A stretch of 64,000 bases of DNA from Ectobacillus sp048976805 (GCA_048976805.1 JBHGUR010000078.1:1-64000); one strand, 5' to 3'. Numbered from the stretch's first letter, positions 1 to 8,583 are shown. Notes: generated by a model not told the origin, from the sequence alone. Translations and numbers: made by a program.

Positions 1-203
1 AGGCCAATGTTGATTTTTATATAACGTACGTCTGCACATCACGGCTATACAGAACCAATTGCAACCTGCACTCATTTGCTCCTTCTGGTTTTCCTTTGGA
101 CGAGGCAAAACTAGGCCCTGACCGTTACTACACACGGCTGGAAGTACTTTCCCCCCCTCTAAAAAGAAGGGTTTATATATCAACACTAACGTTTAACACA
201 GCC
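1..203 (-). repeat. Family B interspersed repeat, copy B1 (cut by window edge)
   Basis: This stretch has no gene. Read on the minus strand it starts with GGCTGTGTTAAACGTTAGTG and ends at the window edge in ATCAACATTGGCCT. It matches B3 (20343-20615) and B4 (60690-60967) along its length. The minus-strand core includes AACGGTCAGGGCCTAG, GGAAAACCAGA and AGCCGTGATGT, which are also partly conserved in family C. Its end resembles the terminal repeat of family A. Confidence 0.8.
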
Positions 204-216
204 TTTTGGAAAGAAA

Positions 217-240
217 AAACGACTGAAATCGTTCAGCCGT
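217..240 (-). terminator. Rho-independent terminator of the YitT-like gene
   Basis: On the minus strand an imperfect hairpin (CGGCTGAA / TTCAGTCG) is followed by TTTTTT. It lies just after the stop of the 245-1054 gene. Confidence 0.65.
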
Positions 241-244
241 TTGC

Positions 245-1054
245 TTACCCTCTACGAAAAAGACCAAGCACTTCAACCGTTTCTGTAATATTAACGAATG
301 CTTGAGGATCTGTGTCTGAAATTAAGGATTTAATTCCTAGCAGCTCTTCTTTAGAAATGACTGTCATAAGCACGCGCTTTTTTTCGCTGGAGTACGCTCC
401 TTCGCCTTCTAACAGCGTAATGCCGCGCACGACGCTTGACAGCAGGCACTCTTTCATTTCTTCCGCCTTGCTTGTTACAATCATTAACGTCAATTTTCTA
501 TGCTTTGTATGAATGGCATCAATAACTTTGCCTGTTACAAAAATGGAAAGCAGGCTGTTTAATGCGGAATCCCAATCAAAAAAGAATCCCGACACAATAA
601 TAACAGCTGCGTTTAATAAAATGAGAAAACCGCCAAGCTGAATGTCTTTTTTGCGAGATAACAGCATGCCGATTACATCAAAGCCACCCGTTGAACCGTA
701 ACAGTTTAATACAAGCCCGATACCCGCCCCAGCAATTACTCCGCCGAACAAAGAAGAAAGGAGTGCATCTGTCGCTAACGCTTGGGCAGGGATAACGTAC
801 ATGCCTGCCGAGATGACGAAAACGGATAAAATAGTATTAAAAATGAATCGTTTGCCAAGGCCGATATATCCTAAGATTAGTATCGGAACGTTGAGCAAAA
901 AGTTTACAATCCCTGCATTAAAAGGAGTTAAAATCCCAATAATGATTGCTACTCCGCTAATGCCGCTGCTGAGGATTTTATGGGGAATAAGAAACATATT
1001 AAAAGCAATTGCTACCAATAAAGATCCGATAATGACTCCGAACAATTTACGCAT
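245..1054 (-). CDS. YitT family membrane protein (DUF161/DUF2179)
   Basis: The 269-residue protein has a hydrophobic N-terminal part with about five membrane segments (residues 1-165), then a soluble C-terminal domain of the DUF2179 type ending in VEVLGLFRRG. This is the usual length and two-domain layout of Bacillus YitT/YpjC/YqfU proteins, which are cytoplasmic-membrane proteins of unknown function. The minus-strand start is an ATG preceded by AAAGGATGGGG. The gene stands alone and is divergent from the CoA-transferase gene at 1247. The exact paralogue among the several YitT-type proteins of bacilli cannot be decided here. Confidence 0.9.
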   Translation of the reverse strand: MRKLFGVIIGSLLVAIAFNMFLIPHKILSSGISGVAIIIGILTPFNAGIVNFLLNVPILILGYIGLGKRFIFNTILSVFVISAGMYVIPAQALATDALLSSLFGGVIAGAGIGLVLNCYGSTGGFDVIGMLLSRKKDIQLGGFLILLNAAVIIVSGFFFDWDSALNSLLSIFVTGKVIDAIHTKHRKLTLMIVTSKAEEMKECLLSSVVRGITLLEGEGAYSSEKKRVLMTVISKEELLGIKSLISDTDPQAFVNITETVEVLGLFRRG

Positions 1055-1246
1055 TAGGCCCCATCCTTTACTGTATATTTAACCGATGAATTAAGAGATT
1101 TATAAAGATTATATAAAGATTTAATGTGTTTGTGGGAAAAAAGTTTATTTTGCCAAATTGAACTAATTTGAATTATCTGATATTTTAATGTATTAATAGT
1201 TTTTATGTGGAAAATAAACAGCTGCGAACAATATGGAGGTGTGAAT

Positions 1247-2362
1247 ATGCTAAAAGGCATTACCGTGCTTGATTTCTCTCATTATTTGCCAGGGCCGTAC
1301 GCAACGCTGCGGCTGGCTGATTTGGGGGCCGAGGTTATTAAAGTTGAGCCGTTGTTTGGAGATTTGGCAAGAGGATTTGATAAACAAAGCCAGTCGCTGT
1401 TTGCGGCAAACAACCGTAATAAAAAGAGCATTAGCTTAAACGTGAAGGAACGGGAAGGAAAGGAAGCCGCCCTCAAATTGATAGAAAAGGCCGATGTAGT
1501 TGTAGAAAGCTTTCGTCCCGGTGTAATGAAGCGATTAGGTCTTGATTACGCGGAAGCGAAAAAGTACAACAACAACATTATTTATGCGTCTGTAACAGGT
1601 TATGGACAACAGCATGAGCATTCGCACTTAGCGAGCCACGATTTGAATTTTATGGCTGTTAGCGGTGTATTGGCGCAGTTAACAGGCAATAATGGCGCAC
1701 CCGTTCATCCGAAAATTACGCTTGGCGATGAAGTAGGCGGCATGTTGACAGCTGAAAAGATTATAGCAGCGTTATTTCAGCGTGAGCGTACTGGTATAGG
1801 GTGTTATCTTGATATTTCTTTAACGGACAGCTTGACTATGCTGATGAATAATCATGCAATGCTATATGAGCAATCCGGCAAAGGTAACGGCCTTGATGTA
1901 CTCGCCGGTACAGTCGTTTCCTATGCCATCTATCAAACAAATGACGATAGATTTGTAGCGCTGGCTGCCGTGGAAAAAAAGTTTTGGGAAAATTTTTGCC
2001 GATATGCAGAAAGAAAGGATTGGATTCCGTTACAACAAAGTCCTGCGCGGGCAGGCAACCAGACATATGAGGAAGTGAAGGCTTATTTTGCCAGCAAGCC
2101 GTATAAGTATTGGAGGCAGGTTGCACTAGAGGTGGATTGCTGTATGACACCGGTTGTTCAAACGGGGGAATTGGCATCATCGCCATATACGAAGCATATG
2201 CTGGCAGAAGGGGGCTACATATATACGCATTCTAAGCCCGAGGTTGCCGCGCCGCCGGAATTGGGGGCACAAACGAAAGAAATATTGTATCAGCTGGGCT
2301 TGTCAGAAACAGAGATTGTTAGGCTGCATGAAAGAGGGATTATAGGGGGCGTTCTTATATAA
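1247..2362 (+). CDS. CaiB/BaiF family (class III) CoA-transferase
   Basis: The 371-residue product begins MLKGITVLDFSHYLPGP, the typical class III CoA-transferase N-terminus. It continues with DLGAEVIKVE and the conserved FAANNRNKKS region, where ADLGA and NRNK contact CoA in known family members. Family enzymes move CoA between carboxylic acids in the cytoplasm. The substrate cannot be read from the sequence, and no acyl-CoA pathway gene lies beside it. I chose ATG 1247 because AATATGGAGGTGTGA precedes it at good distance. An upstream in-frame ATG at 1205 has no ribosome binding site. A strong terminator follows at 2417. Confidence 0.9.
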   Translation: MLKGITVLDFSHYLPGPYATLRLADLGAEVIKVEPLFGDLARGFDKQSQSLFAANNRNKKSISLNVKEREGKEAALKLIEKADVVVESFRPGVMKRLGLDYAEAKKYNNNIIYASVTGYGQQHEHSHLASHDLNFMAVSGVLAQLTGNNGAPVHPKITLGDEVGGMLTAEKIIAALFQRERTGIGCYLDISLTDSLTMLMNNHAMLYEQSGKGNGLDVLAGTVVSYAIYQTNDDRFVALAAVEKKFWENFCRYAERKDWIPLQQSPARAGNQTYEEVKAYFASKPYKYWRQVALEVDCCMTPVVQTGELASSPYTKHMLAEGGYIYTHSKPEVAAPPELGAQTKEILYQLGLSETEIVRLHERGIIGGVLI

Positions 2363-2416
2363 TGGACCTTCCGTGAAGAGGCGGTTATATAATGCCAAGC
2401 AAGCTTAAATTAATCG

Positions 2417-2463
2417 GGGGCTGACCCAAAACGCTAACGCGTTTTGCGGTCAACCCCTTTTGT
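2417..2463 (+). terminator. Rho-independent terminator
   Basis: A long hairpin starts at GGGGCTGACC, has its loop near AACGCTAACGCGTT, and closes at GGTCAACCCC, followed by TTTTGTTT. It ends the CoA-transferase transcript. Its stem sequence resembles the parC terminator at 30977 (GCTGACCCAAAA). Confidence 0.8.
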
Positions 2464-2465
2464 TT

Positions 2466-2536
2466 AGCTCTGTTAAACTTGATTGTTGATTTTCCGCTAC
2501 AGGCGGACGCTTTCCGCGGGCGGGGCCGAGCCGCTT
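2466..2536 (+). repeat. Family A repeat, truncated copy A1
   Basis: The left end AGCTCTGTTAAACTTGATTG and the GC-rich core up to GGGGCCGAGCCGCTT match family A. The right half and right terminal repeat are missing. From 2537 to 2805 I see no gene, only a GC-rich stretch of unknown origin and then AT-rich sequence containing ATTACATAATATGTAA. Confidence 0.75.
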
Positions 2537-2805
2537 CGTACTGCGGGGACTCCCCAAAATTTCCGTCGAGTGGGGGCTTATTTGTGTTGCCCACAATCTC
2601 CTGAAAAAAGCTGCGAAGGACCAGAAAAGGTCCACCGTGGCGTGAGGAAGGGAGGACATGAGGGCTCCCTACAACCTTGATATTACATAATATGTAAAAA
2701 CGAAAAGAGAGCTGCTGCCATCGTTAGCTGTATAAAGCCGATTGCATTCCTTAAGAAGAAGGGGGGATAAAACCTGGTAAAATGGTCCGAAAGAAATAAC
2801 AACAA

Positions 2806-3996
2806 TTATTGTAATAGCGCCATCGTTAAGCGCTGTAAAGCTTCTTGGGCGCTTATTAAAGCTTTTCCGCCGCCGCGTGCGCTTATCGGGCTGCCGCCTC
2901 CGTTTCCTTCAATAAGCGGGAGAATGGTTTTTAAAACGTCATTCATATTTTTGTCGACAGCTGTTCCTCTTGCACACACACATTGCAAGCTACCGTTGTT
3001 CTGGGCAGCAAAAAGAACTGCTGTATCCTCGTGTTTTGTTAAAAGCGCCGATAGTTTTACAAGATCATGCATATTGCGGTTTTCAAAGGAAGCGGCGATA
3101 AGTTTTCCGAACTCCTCCGGTCTGGCTCTTTCTATGAGCTGCTGGGCTTCGAAGGAAAGCAGCTTCTCGTTTGTTTCACGTAATATCTTTTCCGTCTCTT
3201 TCTGTGTTGCCAGCAGCTGTTCCGCTTTTATCGGCAAGTCGCTTTCCTTGCTGTTGAGGAGACGAACCATCTCTTTTAACACCGTTTGTTTTTCGTGCAA
3301 GAGGCGGAGCGTCCGCCAGCCGCAGGCGAATTCAAGGCGAATGATGCCTTTATGGCGCTCCCAGCCAAGAATTTTAATCGGCCCGACTTCGCCGGTATGC
3401 TTTGGGTGAGTTCCTCCGCAGCCGTTATAATCAAAGTTTTCAATAATAACAACGCGGATATTTTCGGTTACGGCCGGTTCTTTTCGAAGCGGGAGTTTGC
3501 CAGCTTCTTTTTCGCTGACGAAGCGTATTGTAATCGGACGGTTTTCAAATACAACTTGATTGGCAAGCTGCTCTGCTTGCCGGGCAGTTTCTAGTGTTAA
3601 CTCAGGCGTATCGATATCAATCGTGACGATATCTCGGCCGAGGTGAAAGGCAACTGTCGGCATATCAAAAAGTTCCATAAAGGCAGCGGATAAAATATGC
3701 TGTCCCGCATGCTGCTGCATATGATCAAAACGGCGTTCCCAATTGACGGCCCCTGTAACAATTTGTTCCGTGAGTTCTTCAGCTATATAATGGCGGATTT
3801 CTCCGTCCAGCTCCTCTACGTTTATCACTTCGATATCATTTAATGTTCCCGTGTCGCAAGGCTGCCCTCCTCCCACCGGATAGAAGGAGGTTTGTTCCAA
3901 CACTACATATAGGCCGTTAAGGTCTTTTCCATGTTTTATAATAGGGGAAGTAAAGGTCGTGAGATAAGCATCTTCATAATATAGTTTTTTAGTCAC
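2806..3996 (-). CDS. AlaX-like alanyl-tRNA editing protein (AlaRS-related, DHHA1 domain)
   Basis: The 396-residue protein matches the editing half of alanyl-tRNA synthetase. The N-terminal beta-barrel part contains SFYPVGGGQPCDTG. The editing site carries the zinc-ligand motifs HAGQH (about residue 115) and CGGTH (about residue 198). The C-terminus resembles a DHHA1 domain (GNGGGSPISARGGGK). There is no aminoacylation domain. Proteins of this type hydrolyse Ser- or Gly-tRNA(Ala) in trans in the cytosol. The start is GTG at 3996, preceded by AAAGGAG seven bases upstream. No operon partner is visible. Confidence 0.92.
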   Translation of the reverse strand: MTKKLYYEDAYLTTFTSPIIKHGKDLNGLYVVLEQTSFYPVGGGQPCDTGTLNDIEVINVEELDGEIRHYIAEELTEQIVTGAVNWERRFDHMQQHAGQHILSAAFMELFDMPTVAFHLGRDIVTIDIDTPELTLETARQAEQLANQVVFENRPITIRFVSEKEAGKLPLRKEPAVTENIRVVIIENFDYNGCGGTHPKHTGEVGPIKILGWERHKGIIRLEFACGWRTLRLLHEKQTVLKEMVRLLNSKESDLPIKAEQLLATQKETEKILRETNEKLLSFEAQQLIERARPEEFGKLIAASFENRNMHDLVKLSALLTKHEDTAVLFAAQNNGSLQCVCARGTAVDKNMNDVLKTILPLIEGNGGGSPISARGGGKALISAQEALQRLTMALLQ

Positions 3997-4140
3997 AATG
4001 TTTCTCCTTTCTACTCGTCCTTCTCATTGTAAACAATTTTTTTGGAAAAGGCGAAAGAGTAATCGAAAAATAAAACAAGAAAAGGAGAAAGCTTGTTATA
4101 ATGGAGGAAAGATCCATATCCTACAAAGGGGGGAGCAAGG

Positions 4141-4539
4141 ATGGAGCCTAATACATTACATAAAGACGGGGTTAAGAAATTAATTAACTTAAGTACAGAA
4201 ATATCGGAGCTATATCGTGAATTGCATGATACAATCGAATTTTTAAAAGAGTGCAATTCTGAGAGTGTATTATTTGATTCGTTTTATTTACAAGATTTTG
4301 TTTTTAAAAGAGAAGGGTTAGTGCAAGCGTATGAACAGCTGCTTGTTCAAGTGTGCATAAATAGCTGTTTTGATATGAAAAGCTGGAAAGTGGGAAATTA
4401 TAGCTATGACCGCGATGAAGTCATGGGCCGGGTCGCGGACTTTAACTTACTGTACAACGCAAACGTGCGCGTGGAGGATGTGCTTAAGTCGTTGCATTTC
4501 GATCAAGGGATGGAGATGGCATTGTCGAGAGTGGAATAA
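4141..4539 (+). CDS. Hypothetical protein, 132 aa
   Basis: I do not recognise this family. The product is acidic, mostly helical in appearance, with no signal peptide or membrane segment. The start follows a strong GGGGGGAGCAAGG site. It stands alone between the divergent AlaX gene and the convergent XapX gene. Codon use looks like that of its neighbours, so it is probably a real gene. Confidence 0.7.
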   Translation: MEPNTLHKDGVKKLINLSTEISELYRELHDTIEFLKECNSESVLFDSFYLQDFVFKREGLVQAYEQLLVQVCINSCFDMKSWKVGNYSYDRDEVMGRVADFNLLYNANVRVEDVLKSLHFDQGMEMALSRVE

Positions 4540-4663
4540 AGAAGGCCTGCTAACGGATGAGTTTGTAAAATATATATAGCGATGCTCGGATGCTTCATTC
4601 CTAAAATATGTCGATAACAAGCTGCCGTCTTTCTTGTTAATTTATGTGCAATGTAAAACAAAA

Positions 4664-4685
4664 GACGCTCATGGCAGCGTCTTTT
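4664..4685. terminator. Bidirectional terminator
   Basis: GACGCT-catggc-AGCGTC is followed by TTTT on the plus strand and by TTTTGTTTT on the minus strand. It separates the convergent genes at 4141-4539 and 4685-4843. Confidence 0.7.
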
Positions 4686-4843
4686 CACATTCCTTTAAAG
4701 AACAGGACGAGCTGGTAACCGGCATAAACACCGATAATCCCAAGTATGCCGCTTAGCGTTGGCGGTGCTGGAATTGGGAGCTTAGCAAACGAGAATAATA
4801 CACCTACGATAAGGCCAGCCAGCAATGATAATAGAATTTCCAT
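4685..4843 (-). CDS. XapX domain small membrane protein
   Basis: The 52-residue product reads MEILLSLLAGLIVGVLFSFA followed by KLPIPAPPTLSG and a second hydrophobic helix ending VLFFKGM. Two membrane helices with a proline-rich turn (PxPAPPTLxG) are the signature of the XapX (DUF1427) family. GGAGGCAGCAT precedes the ATG. The function of the family is not established. Confidence 0.85.
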   Translation of the reverse strand: MEILLSLLAGLIVGVLFSFAKLPIPAPPTLSGILGIIGVYAGYQLVLFFKGM

Positions 4844-4955
4844 ATGCTGCCTCCTTTCTTTTGAGTTGTTGGTAGTTTTTGTTAGAAGCTGAAATTTTAT
4901 TTAGACAGAAAAGGAATTTTAGATCGCTCAGCGAATATGTTTTATTTATGTCTTT

Positions 4956-5100
4956 GGCTCTGTTAAACTGGATTGTTGATTTTCCACTACAGGCGGACGC
5001 TTTCCGTGGGTGGGGCCGAGCCGCTTTTCCCGCTGGAGTCGCCGCCTTTCGTTTCAAATCAACAAATGAATCAAAATCAACATTAGCCTTTAACCGAGAC
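4956..5100 (+). repeat. Family A MITE-like repeat, copy A2
   Basis: It starts GGCTCTGTTAAACTGG and ends with a degenerate right terminal repeat (TTAGCCTTTAACCGAGAC). The GC-rich core GGGGCCGAGCCGCTTTTCCC and the GGAGTCGCCGCCTTTCG segment are intact. No target duplication can be recognised, so this is probably an old copy. Confidence 0.85.
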
Positions 5101-5116
5101 ACCCATGCTATTGCAA

Positions 5117-5154
5117 AAAGCACAGCCTAAAAACTTCAGGCTGTGCTTTTTGCT
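5117..5154 (-). terminator. Hairpin terminator near the Hsp20 gene
   Basis: AAAGCACAGCCT-aaaaactt-CAGGCTGTGCTTTTTGC forms a strong stem. It is T-rich on the plus side, with a run of A's on the other. It lies between repeat A2 and the end of the Hsp20-like gene. Confidence 0.55.
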
Positions 5155-5219
5155 TGCTGCCATAAAAGTTTATGCAATGTTGCGGGTATTCCATTCAATA
5201 TAGATTGCACTGGCCTTAG

Positions 5220-5606
5220 CTAGTCGGTAAAATGAACGCTGCTGCCCCCGGCAGGAACAGTTTCGTTTTTAGAAATATGGATTTCTAATAAACCATTTTC
5301 AAAACGGGCACTCATCTTTTTGTACATGACATTAACAGGCAGGTGTATATCCCTCTTTAGTATGCACTTTGGGTCTTTCAGGATGAGAATGCGCAATCCT
5401 TCCTTTGTTTTCTGAATATGCACTTGTTTTTGGCAAACAGTTGGCAAATCTGCTTCTAAAATGTATTCTAGCTCTGTTTCAAACAAATCAATCCGGATGC
5501 CGTTCGGATAATGAAAGCTGGCGTATGGATCGCTGAAAAATTGGTCCATCCAAGTCTCAAATCCTTCGACTCCTAAATAGCAGTCTTTTTTCTTCTTGGC
5601 ACACAT
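5220..5606 (-). CDS. Hsp20/alpha-crystallin-like protein, probable CotM-type spore coat protein
   Basis: The 128-residue product contains an alpha-crystallin-like domain. Residues from about 35 read IRIDLFETELEYILEADLP, followed by an IHLP segment and the closing RFENGLLEIHI, which matches the conserved GxLxIxI/V ending of Hsp20 proteins. In B. subtilis the Hsp20-like coat gene cotM lies close upstream of citB next to sspO. Here sspO and citB lie 2-3 kb away, which supports a CotM role by context. I chose ATG 5606 because CGGAGGGTTTTGCGCC precedes it. The longer upstream frame is hydrophobic and has no ribosome site. A general small heat-shock function remains possible. Confidence 0.75.
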   Translation of the reverse strand: MCAKKKKDCYLGVEGFETWMDQFFSDPYASFHYPNGIRIDLFETELEYILEADLPTVCQKQVHIQKTKEGLRILILKDPKCILKRDIHLPVNVMYKKMSARFENGLLEIHISKNETVPAGGSSVHFTD

Positions 5607-5853
5607 GGCGCAAAACCCTCCGTAAATTCTAATTAGTACCACATTATTCATATAAAAGAAAGAAGTGAAAGGAAAAGACAAGCCTGTAAAAAATCGGAAA
5701 GGCAAAGGGGCGGGAAAGGAAAAAACGATGAAATGCCATTTAAACGAAGTGTACGTGATGATGAATATCATTAATACAGTATGAGAGGAAATGACTAAAT
5801 ATGAGAGAGACAAGAAGATAAAATCAAAATTTCAATTATCGAAAGGAGGAGTG

Positions 5854-5907
5854 TATGACTATGTCTAAAGATGCTGTTTTTCGGGTATTTAGCGCAGGAA
5901 TTTGCTG
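5854..5907 (+). other. Tiny reading frame with a strong ribosome binding site
   Basis: GAAAGGAGGAGTGT precedes ATG at 5854, which opens a frame of only 17 codons (MTMSKDAVFRVFSAGIC) before TGA. It could be a leader peptide, a decayed gene or chance. The rest of 5607-6057 shows no gene. Confidence 0.25.
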
Positions 5908-6057
5908 ATATTGTATAAATGGAAAACATTTTAAAACAGCTCCCCTGTGCGGGCTGGCATGGCAGGAAGCTGACTAAGGGTTCGCGTGAATGCAAATAGC
6001 TATGTATAATGTACTTTAGATGAAAATGACGATACAGGGAATAAGGGGAGTTGAGTT

Positions 6058-6552
6058 ATGAGAATTGGGTACGACAGCTATGATTCGCCGATAGGTGTCA
6101 TTTATGTAGTAGCAGATGAGGCAGGAGTGAAAAGGGTGGAGATTTTTGAAGAGGATTGGACCGCATATACAAAAAAGAATCCAACATTTCAACGAGATCC
6201 GCAATTGTGCAAGGATGCGATTAAGCAATTGGATGAATATTTTAACGGAAAGAGAAAGGAGTTTCAGCTTCCTTTATCTATAGAAGGAACGGATTTTAGA
6301 AAGAGAGTATGGAAGGCTTTAATGGATATACCTTACGGCGAAGTAAGAAGCTATTCCCAGGTTGCGCATATGATAGGAAACCCAAAAGCTGTTCGAGCTG
6401 TAGGGCAAGCAAATAAATCAAACGAATTGCCGATTATTATTCCTTGCCACCGGGTTATAGGGAAAAGCGGAAGTCTTGTAGGATACGCGGGAAATAGAAC
6501 GTCTGTGCAAAGGATGTTGCTGGAAATTGAGAATGCAAATGTAAGGCGATAA
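6058..6552 (+). CDS. ogt: Methylated-DNA--protein-cysteine S-methyltransferase
   Basis: The 164-residue protein carries the active-site motif IIPCHRVIG (acceptor cysteine about residue 140), the helix-turn-helix segment IPYGEVRSYSQVA and the asparagine hinge region RAVGQANKSN. It removes methyl groups from O6-alkylguanine by irreversible transfer to its own cysteine. The N-terminal part is of the short Ogt type. AAGGGGAGTTGAGTT precedes the ATG. It appears to be monocistronic. Confidence 0.95.
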   Translation: MRIGYDSYDSPIGVIYVVADEAGVKRVEIFEEDWTAYTKKNPTFQRDPQLCKDAIKQLDEYFNGKRKEFQLPLSIEGTDFRKRVWKALMDIPYGEVRSYSQVAHMIGNPKAVRAVGQANKSNELPIIIPCHRVIGKSGSLVGYAGNRTSVQRMLLEIENANVRR

Positions 6553-7053
6553 AAAGAGGCTATATTCAAGCACAGTAAATTTAAAATAATTGTTTTGCTA
6601 TGCAAAAAGGCGATTATCTCCCACTTATTTTTGGGCTACACCCTATGCAAAATGGAAGTGGGAGTCTTCTCGCCTAAAACGATAAAGGCCGATGCTTCAT
6701 CAAGGATGCTTTTGCGAAATTATTATGACAGTTTTTTTGTTACATATCGTGGTGGGAATTATGTTTTTGCCGGGTATGCTGCCGATTTTTCACTTTATGA
6801 GAACCGCTTAATGGTTCCGGTTGCCCCCCTTGCTGATCACGCGGGGAGTTTTTGCGAATTGTTTTGCTGTTATTTCTCTCCATTGTTTGTTCCTCCTTCT
6901 CATAGGTGAACTGTACTGTTAAAAGCTAAGCGTTTCTTTTGTACAGTTTCACTCAATAGGATGCGGTTAAATTTTTGATTTATACCCGTATGTTTTTCAC
7001 ATGAATAACGAAAACTAAAGAAGAAAAACGACTTGGAGAAAGGGGAATTTACC
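6553..7053. other. Non-coding region with a large imperfect inverted repeat
   Basis: No convincing gene is present. AGGCGATTATCTCCCACTT (6607-6625) pairs imperfectly with AAGTGGGAGTCTTCTCGCCT (about 6655-6674). At about 6740, TATCGTGGTGGGAATTATG resembles the right flank of repeats B3 and B4 (TATCGTGGTGCGAGTTATA). Palindromic GTACAGT/ACTGTAC halves occur at 6909-6950. This may be a decayed mobile element. Confidence 0.45.
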
Positions 7054-7323
7054 ATGCCCTATCATAAAGATAAACAACAGGCATTTCAGGCAGCGCAACA
7101 AGGAACAAAGCAGGCAATGGAAGCCTATAATAATATAGTAGCAAATGATCCGGATTACGCTCACCATTTAAAGGAGCTTCGCCAAGAAGTGCAGCAAGCA
7201 TACGAGCAAATCCAAAATGCTTTAGAGACCGCTTCCGAGACGCAGCGTGGACAGCTGGAAAAATATGAACAAGGCCTGCAGCAAATTATGCAAAGCGTAG
7301 ACAGCGAATACGATTATAAGTAA
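7054..7323 (+). CDS. Small helical protein of unknown function, 89 aa
   Basis: The product begins MPYHKDKQQAFQAAQQGTKQ and is glutamine- and alanine-rich throughout, with a pattern expected of a two-helix coiled coil. There is no signal peptide. I do not recognise a named family, although short proteins of this sort are common among bacilli (possibly DUF2524-like). GGAGAAAGGGGAATTTACC precedes ATG 7054, so the in-frame ATG at 7033 is less likely. It converges with sspO across a shared hairpin. Confidence 0.65.
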   Translation: MPYHKDKQQAFQAAQQGTKQAMEAYNNIVANDPDYAHHLKELRQEVQQAYEQIQNALETASETQRGQLEKYEQGLQQIMQSVDSEYDYK

Positions 7324-7324
7324 A

Positions 7325-7360
7325 CGAAAGCCCAGCCTTTGTAAGGTTGGGCTTTCGTTG
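7325..7360. terminator. Terminator between 7054-7323 and sspO
   Basis: CGAAAGCCCAGCCTT-tgt-AAGGTTGGGCTTTCG is a near-perfect stem placed between two convergent genes. Only a short T run follows. Confidence 0.7.
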
Positions 7361-7362
7361 CA

Positions 7363-7512
7363 TTATTGATTTTTTTTGCGCTTTTTGTTATTTTGCCGTT
7401 GCTCTGGAGTTAACGGCTCATTAGAGAACTCCTCGTTATATCCCGTTCCTTTTCCTTGTACTGATGCGGCATTCATTCCTGGAATAATATGGTTTGCTTT
7501 GCGTTTTGCCAT
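7363..7512 (-). CDS. sspO: Small acid-soluble spore protein O
   Basis: The 49-residue product starts MAKRKANHIIPGMNAASVQG and ends RQNNKKRKKNQ. This matches B. subtilis SspO (CotK), a minor SASP made in the forespore. The basic ends and QGKGTGY centre are typical. CAGGAGGTGAATTGCT precedes the ATG. In B. subtilis sspO also lies immediately upstream of citB and points away from it, the same arrangement as here. The B. subtilis partner sspP is not found downstream. Instead an unrelated gene converges on it. Confidence 0.95.
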   Translation of the reverse strand: MAKRKANHIIPGMNAASVQGKGTGYNEEFSNEPLTPEQRQNNKKRKKNQ

Positions 7513-7532
7513 AGCAATTCACCTCCTGGTTT

Positions 7533-7562
7533 TAGTATGAGATGAAAGATAGGCCGCTATAC
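7533..7562 (-). promoter_or_regulatory. Sigma-G-like promoter of sspO
   Basis: On the minus strand CATACTA (7533-7539) is a perfect sigma-G -10 element. It lies 18 bases after GTATA (7558-7562), which fits the -35 consensus. Forespore expression is expected for sspO. Confidence 0.75.
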
Positions 7563-7595
7563 GATAAAGAAAACCGGCTTTTGTTTGTAAAGCTT

Positions 7596-8018
7596 TTACT
7601 TTTCTACGATGTCAAGGCGATATGTACCGCCTTTTTCTAGGCCTACTTGCTGTGCGCCCTTGTCAGTATACGCAATGAAGCTATGGGCTATAAGCTCGCC
7701 GTAGCCTTGTTCCCCATTTTTTTTATGAATATATAGATGAAGGGCATCATAGTTATTTGGCCTATATTTTTCCATAATTTCTTTTGTTATTTCATTAAAT
7801 TCATTTTGACTGATAGCTTCGCTTGTAACACGAATCATTTGTTCGTTCGTATCAGCAAATGTTTCTTCTTTTACAATAATATAGTTTTGCTTATCGGCAG
7901 TTTCTTTCTTTTCTTCTTGTTTTGTTTCTTTTTTATCTGCAGGAGGATTTTCTGTGTTGTTACAGCTTGTCAGGATAAGGAGGGGCAAAAGCATCTTAAA
8001 CCATATACGTGTTTTCAT
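7596..8018 (-). CDS. Putative lipoprotein, 140 aa
   Basis: The N-terminus MKTRIWFKMLLPLLILTSC is a lipoprotein signal with lipobox LTSC. It is followed by a low-complexity KETKQEEKKET linker and a small domain with conserved-looking YDALHLYIHKK and GTYRLDIVEK. It is probably anchored on the outer face of the cytoplasmic membrane. No function is assigned. It is transcribed away from citB. Confidence 0.75.
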   Translation of the reverse strand: MKTRIWFKMLLPLLILTSCNNTENPPADKKETKQEEKKETADKQNYIIVKEETFADTNEQMIRVTSEAISQNEFNEITKEIMEKYRPNNYDALHLYIHKKNGEQGYGELIAHSFIAYTDKGAQQVGLEKGGTYRLDIVEK

Positions 8019-8252
8019 TGTTTCATCTCCTTTAATGGGAAGTGTATTATACAGTTTGGCAAAAATGCTCAGAATTTATTGAGACATGCATAAATTTTCT
8101 ATTTTTTTGGGGGAATATTAATGGAATCATTTATTTTGAAATTTCAAGTAATGAAATAAGGTACAAAATTTTTGGAGTGACGGGTATTTCGCTTACTCTG
8201 TAAAGAAACGATTCAAAAATACATTCAAGAACAAGGCTAAAAGCAGGCTTAC

Positions 8253-8280
8253 ATCCCCTACCCTAAAGAGATAGGGGTTT
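8253..8280 (+). terminator. Terminator-like hairpin without an upstream gene
   Basis: CCCCTA-ccctaaagaga-TAGGGGTTTT is a hairpin with T-run in the space between the 7596-8018 gene and citB. No plus-strand gene precedes it within 900 bases, so it may belong to a lost gene or a short RNA. Confidence 0.45.
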
Positions 8281-8301
8281 TACACCCGATTTTATAATAA
8301 T

Positions 8302-8478
8302 GGCTCTGTTAAACTGGATTGTTGCTTTTCCGCTACAGGCGGACGTTTTCCGCGGGCGGGGCCGAGCCGCTTCCCTCGCTGCGTTCAGTTCAGGGTCTTG
8401 GCTGTCCCGCTTTTCCCGCTGGAGTCGCCGCCTTTCGTTCCGAATCAATCAAAATCAATATTAGCCTTTAACAACGCC
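8302..8478 (+). repeat. Family A MITE-like repeat, copy A3 (long form)
   Basis: The left end is GGCTCTGTTAAACTGG and the right end is TTTAACAACGCC (two changes). It is flanked by the exact 8-bp duplication ATAATAAT (8294-8301 and 8479-8486). It contains an extra segment (TCGCTGCGTTCAGTTCAGGG) also found in A11. Its right end is about 150 bp upstream of the citB start. Confidence 0.93.
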
Positions 8479-8490
8479 ATAATAATAAAT

Positions 8491-8510
8491 ACTTATAACA
8501 AACTATAAGT
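8491..8510. promoter_or_regulatory. Palindromic operator candidate upstream of citB
   Basis: ACTTATA-acaaac-TATAAGT is a perfect dyad with 7-base arms. B. subtilis citB is repressed by CcpC from dyad sites in this region. That this dyad is the CcpC site is an inference from position and AT-rich composition only. Confidence 0.45.
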
Positions 8511-8583
8511 TTCTTATTATTTACTTATCTTCCAAGTTGTAATAAGATATTATCGTAAGGTATCGAAAAGTTTGTATACATTG

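Noticed and set aside
6595..6909. A 104-codon open frame after ogt.
   Set aside because: It covers the large inverted repeat, has no ribosome site and no protein-like pattern.
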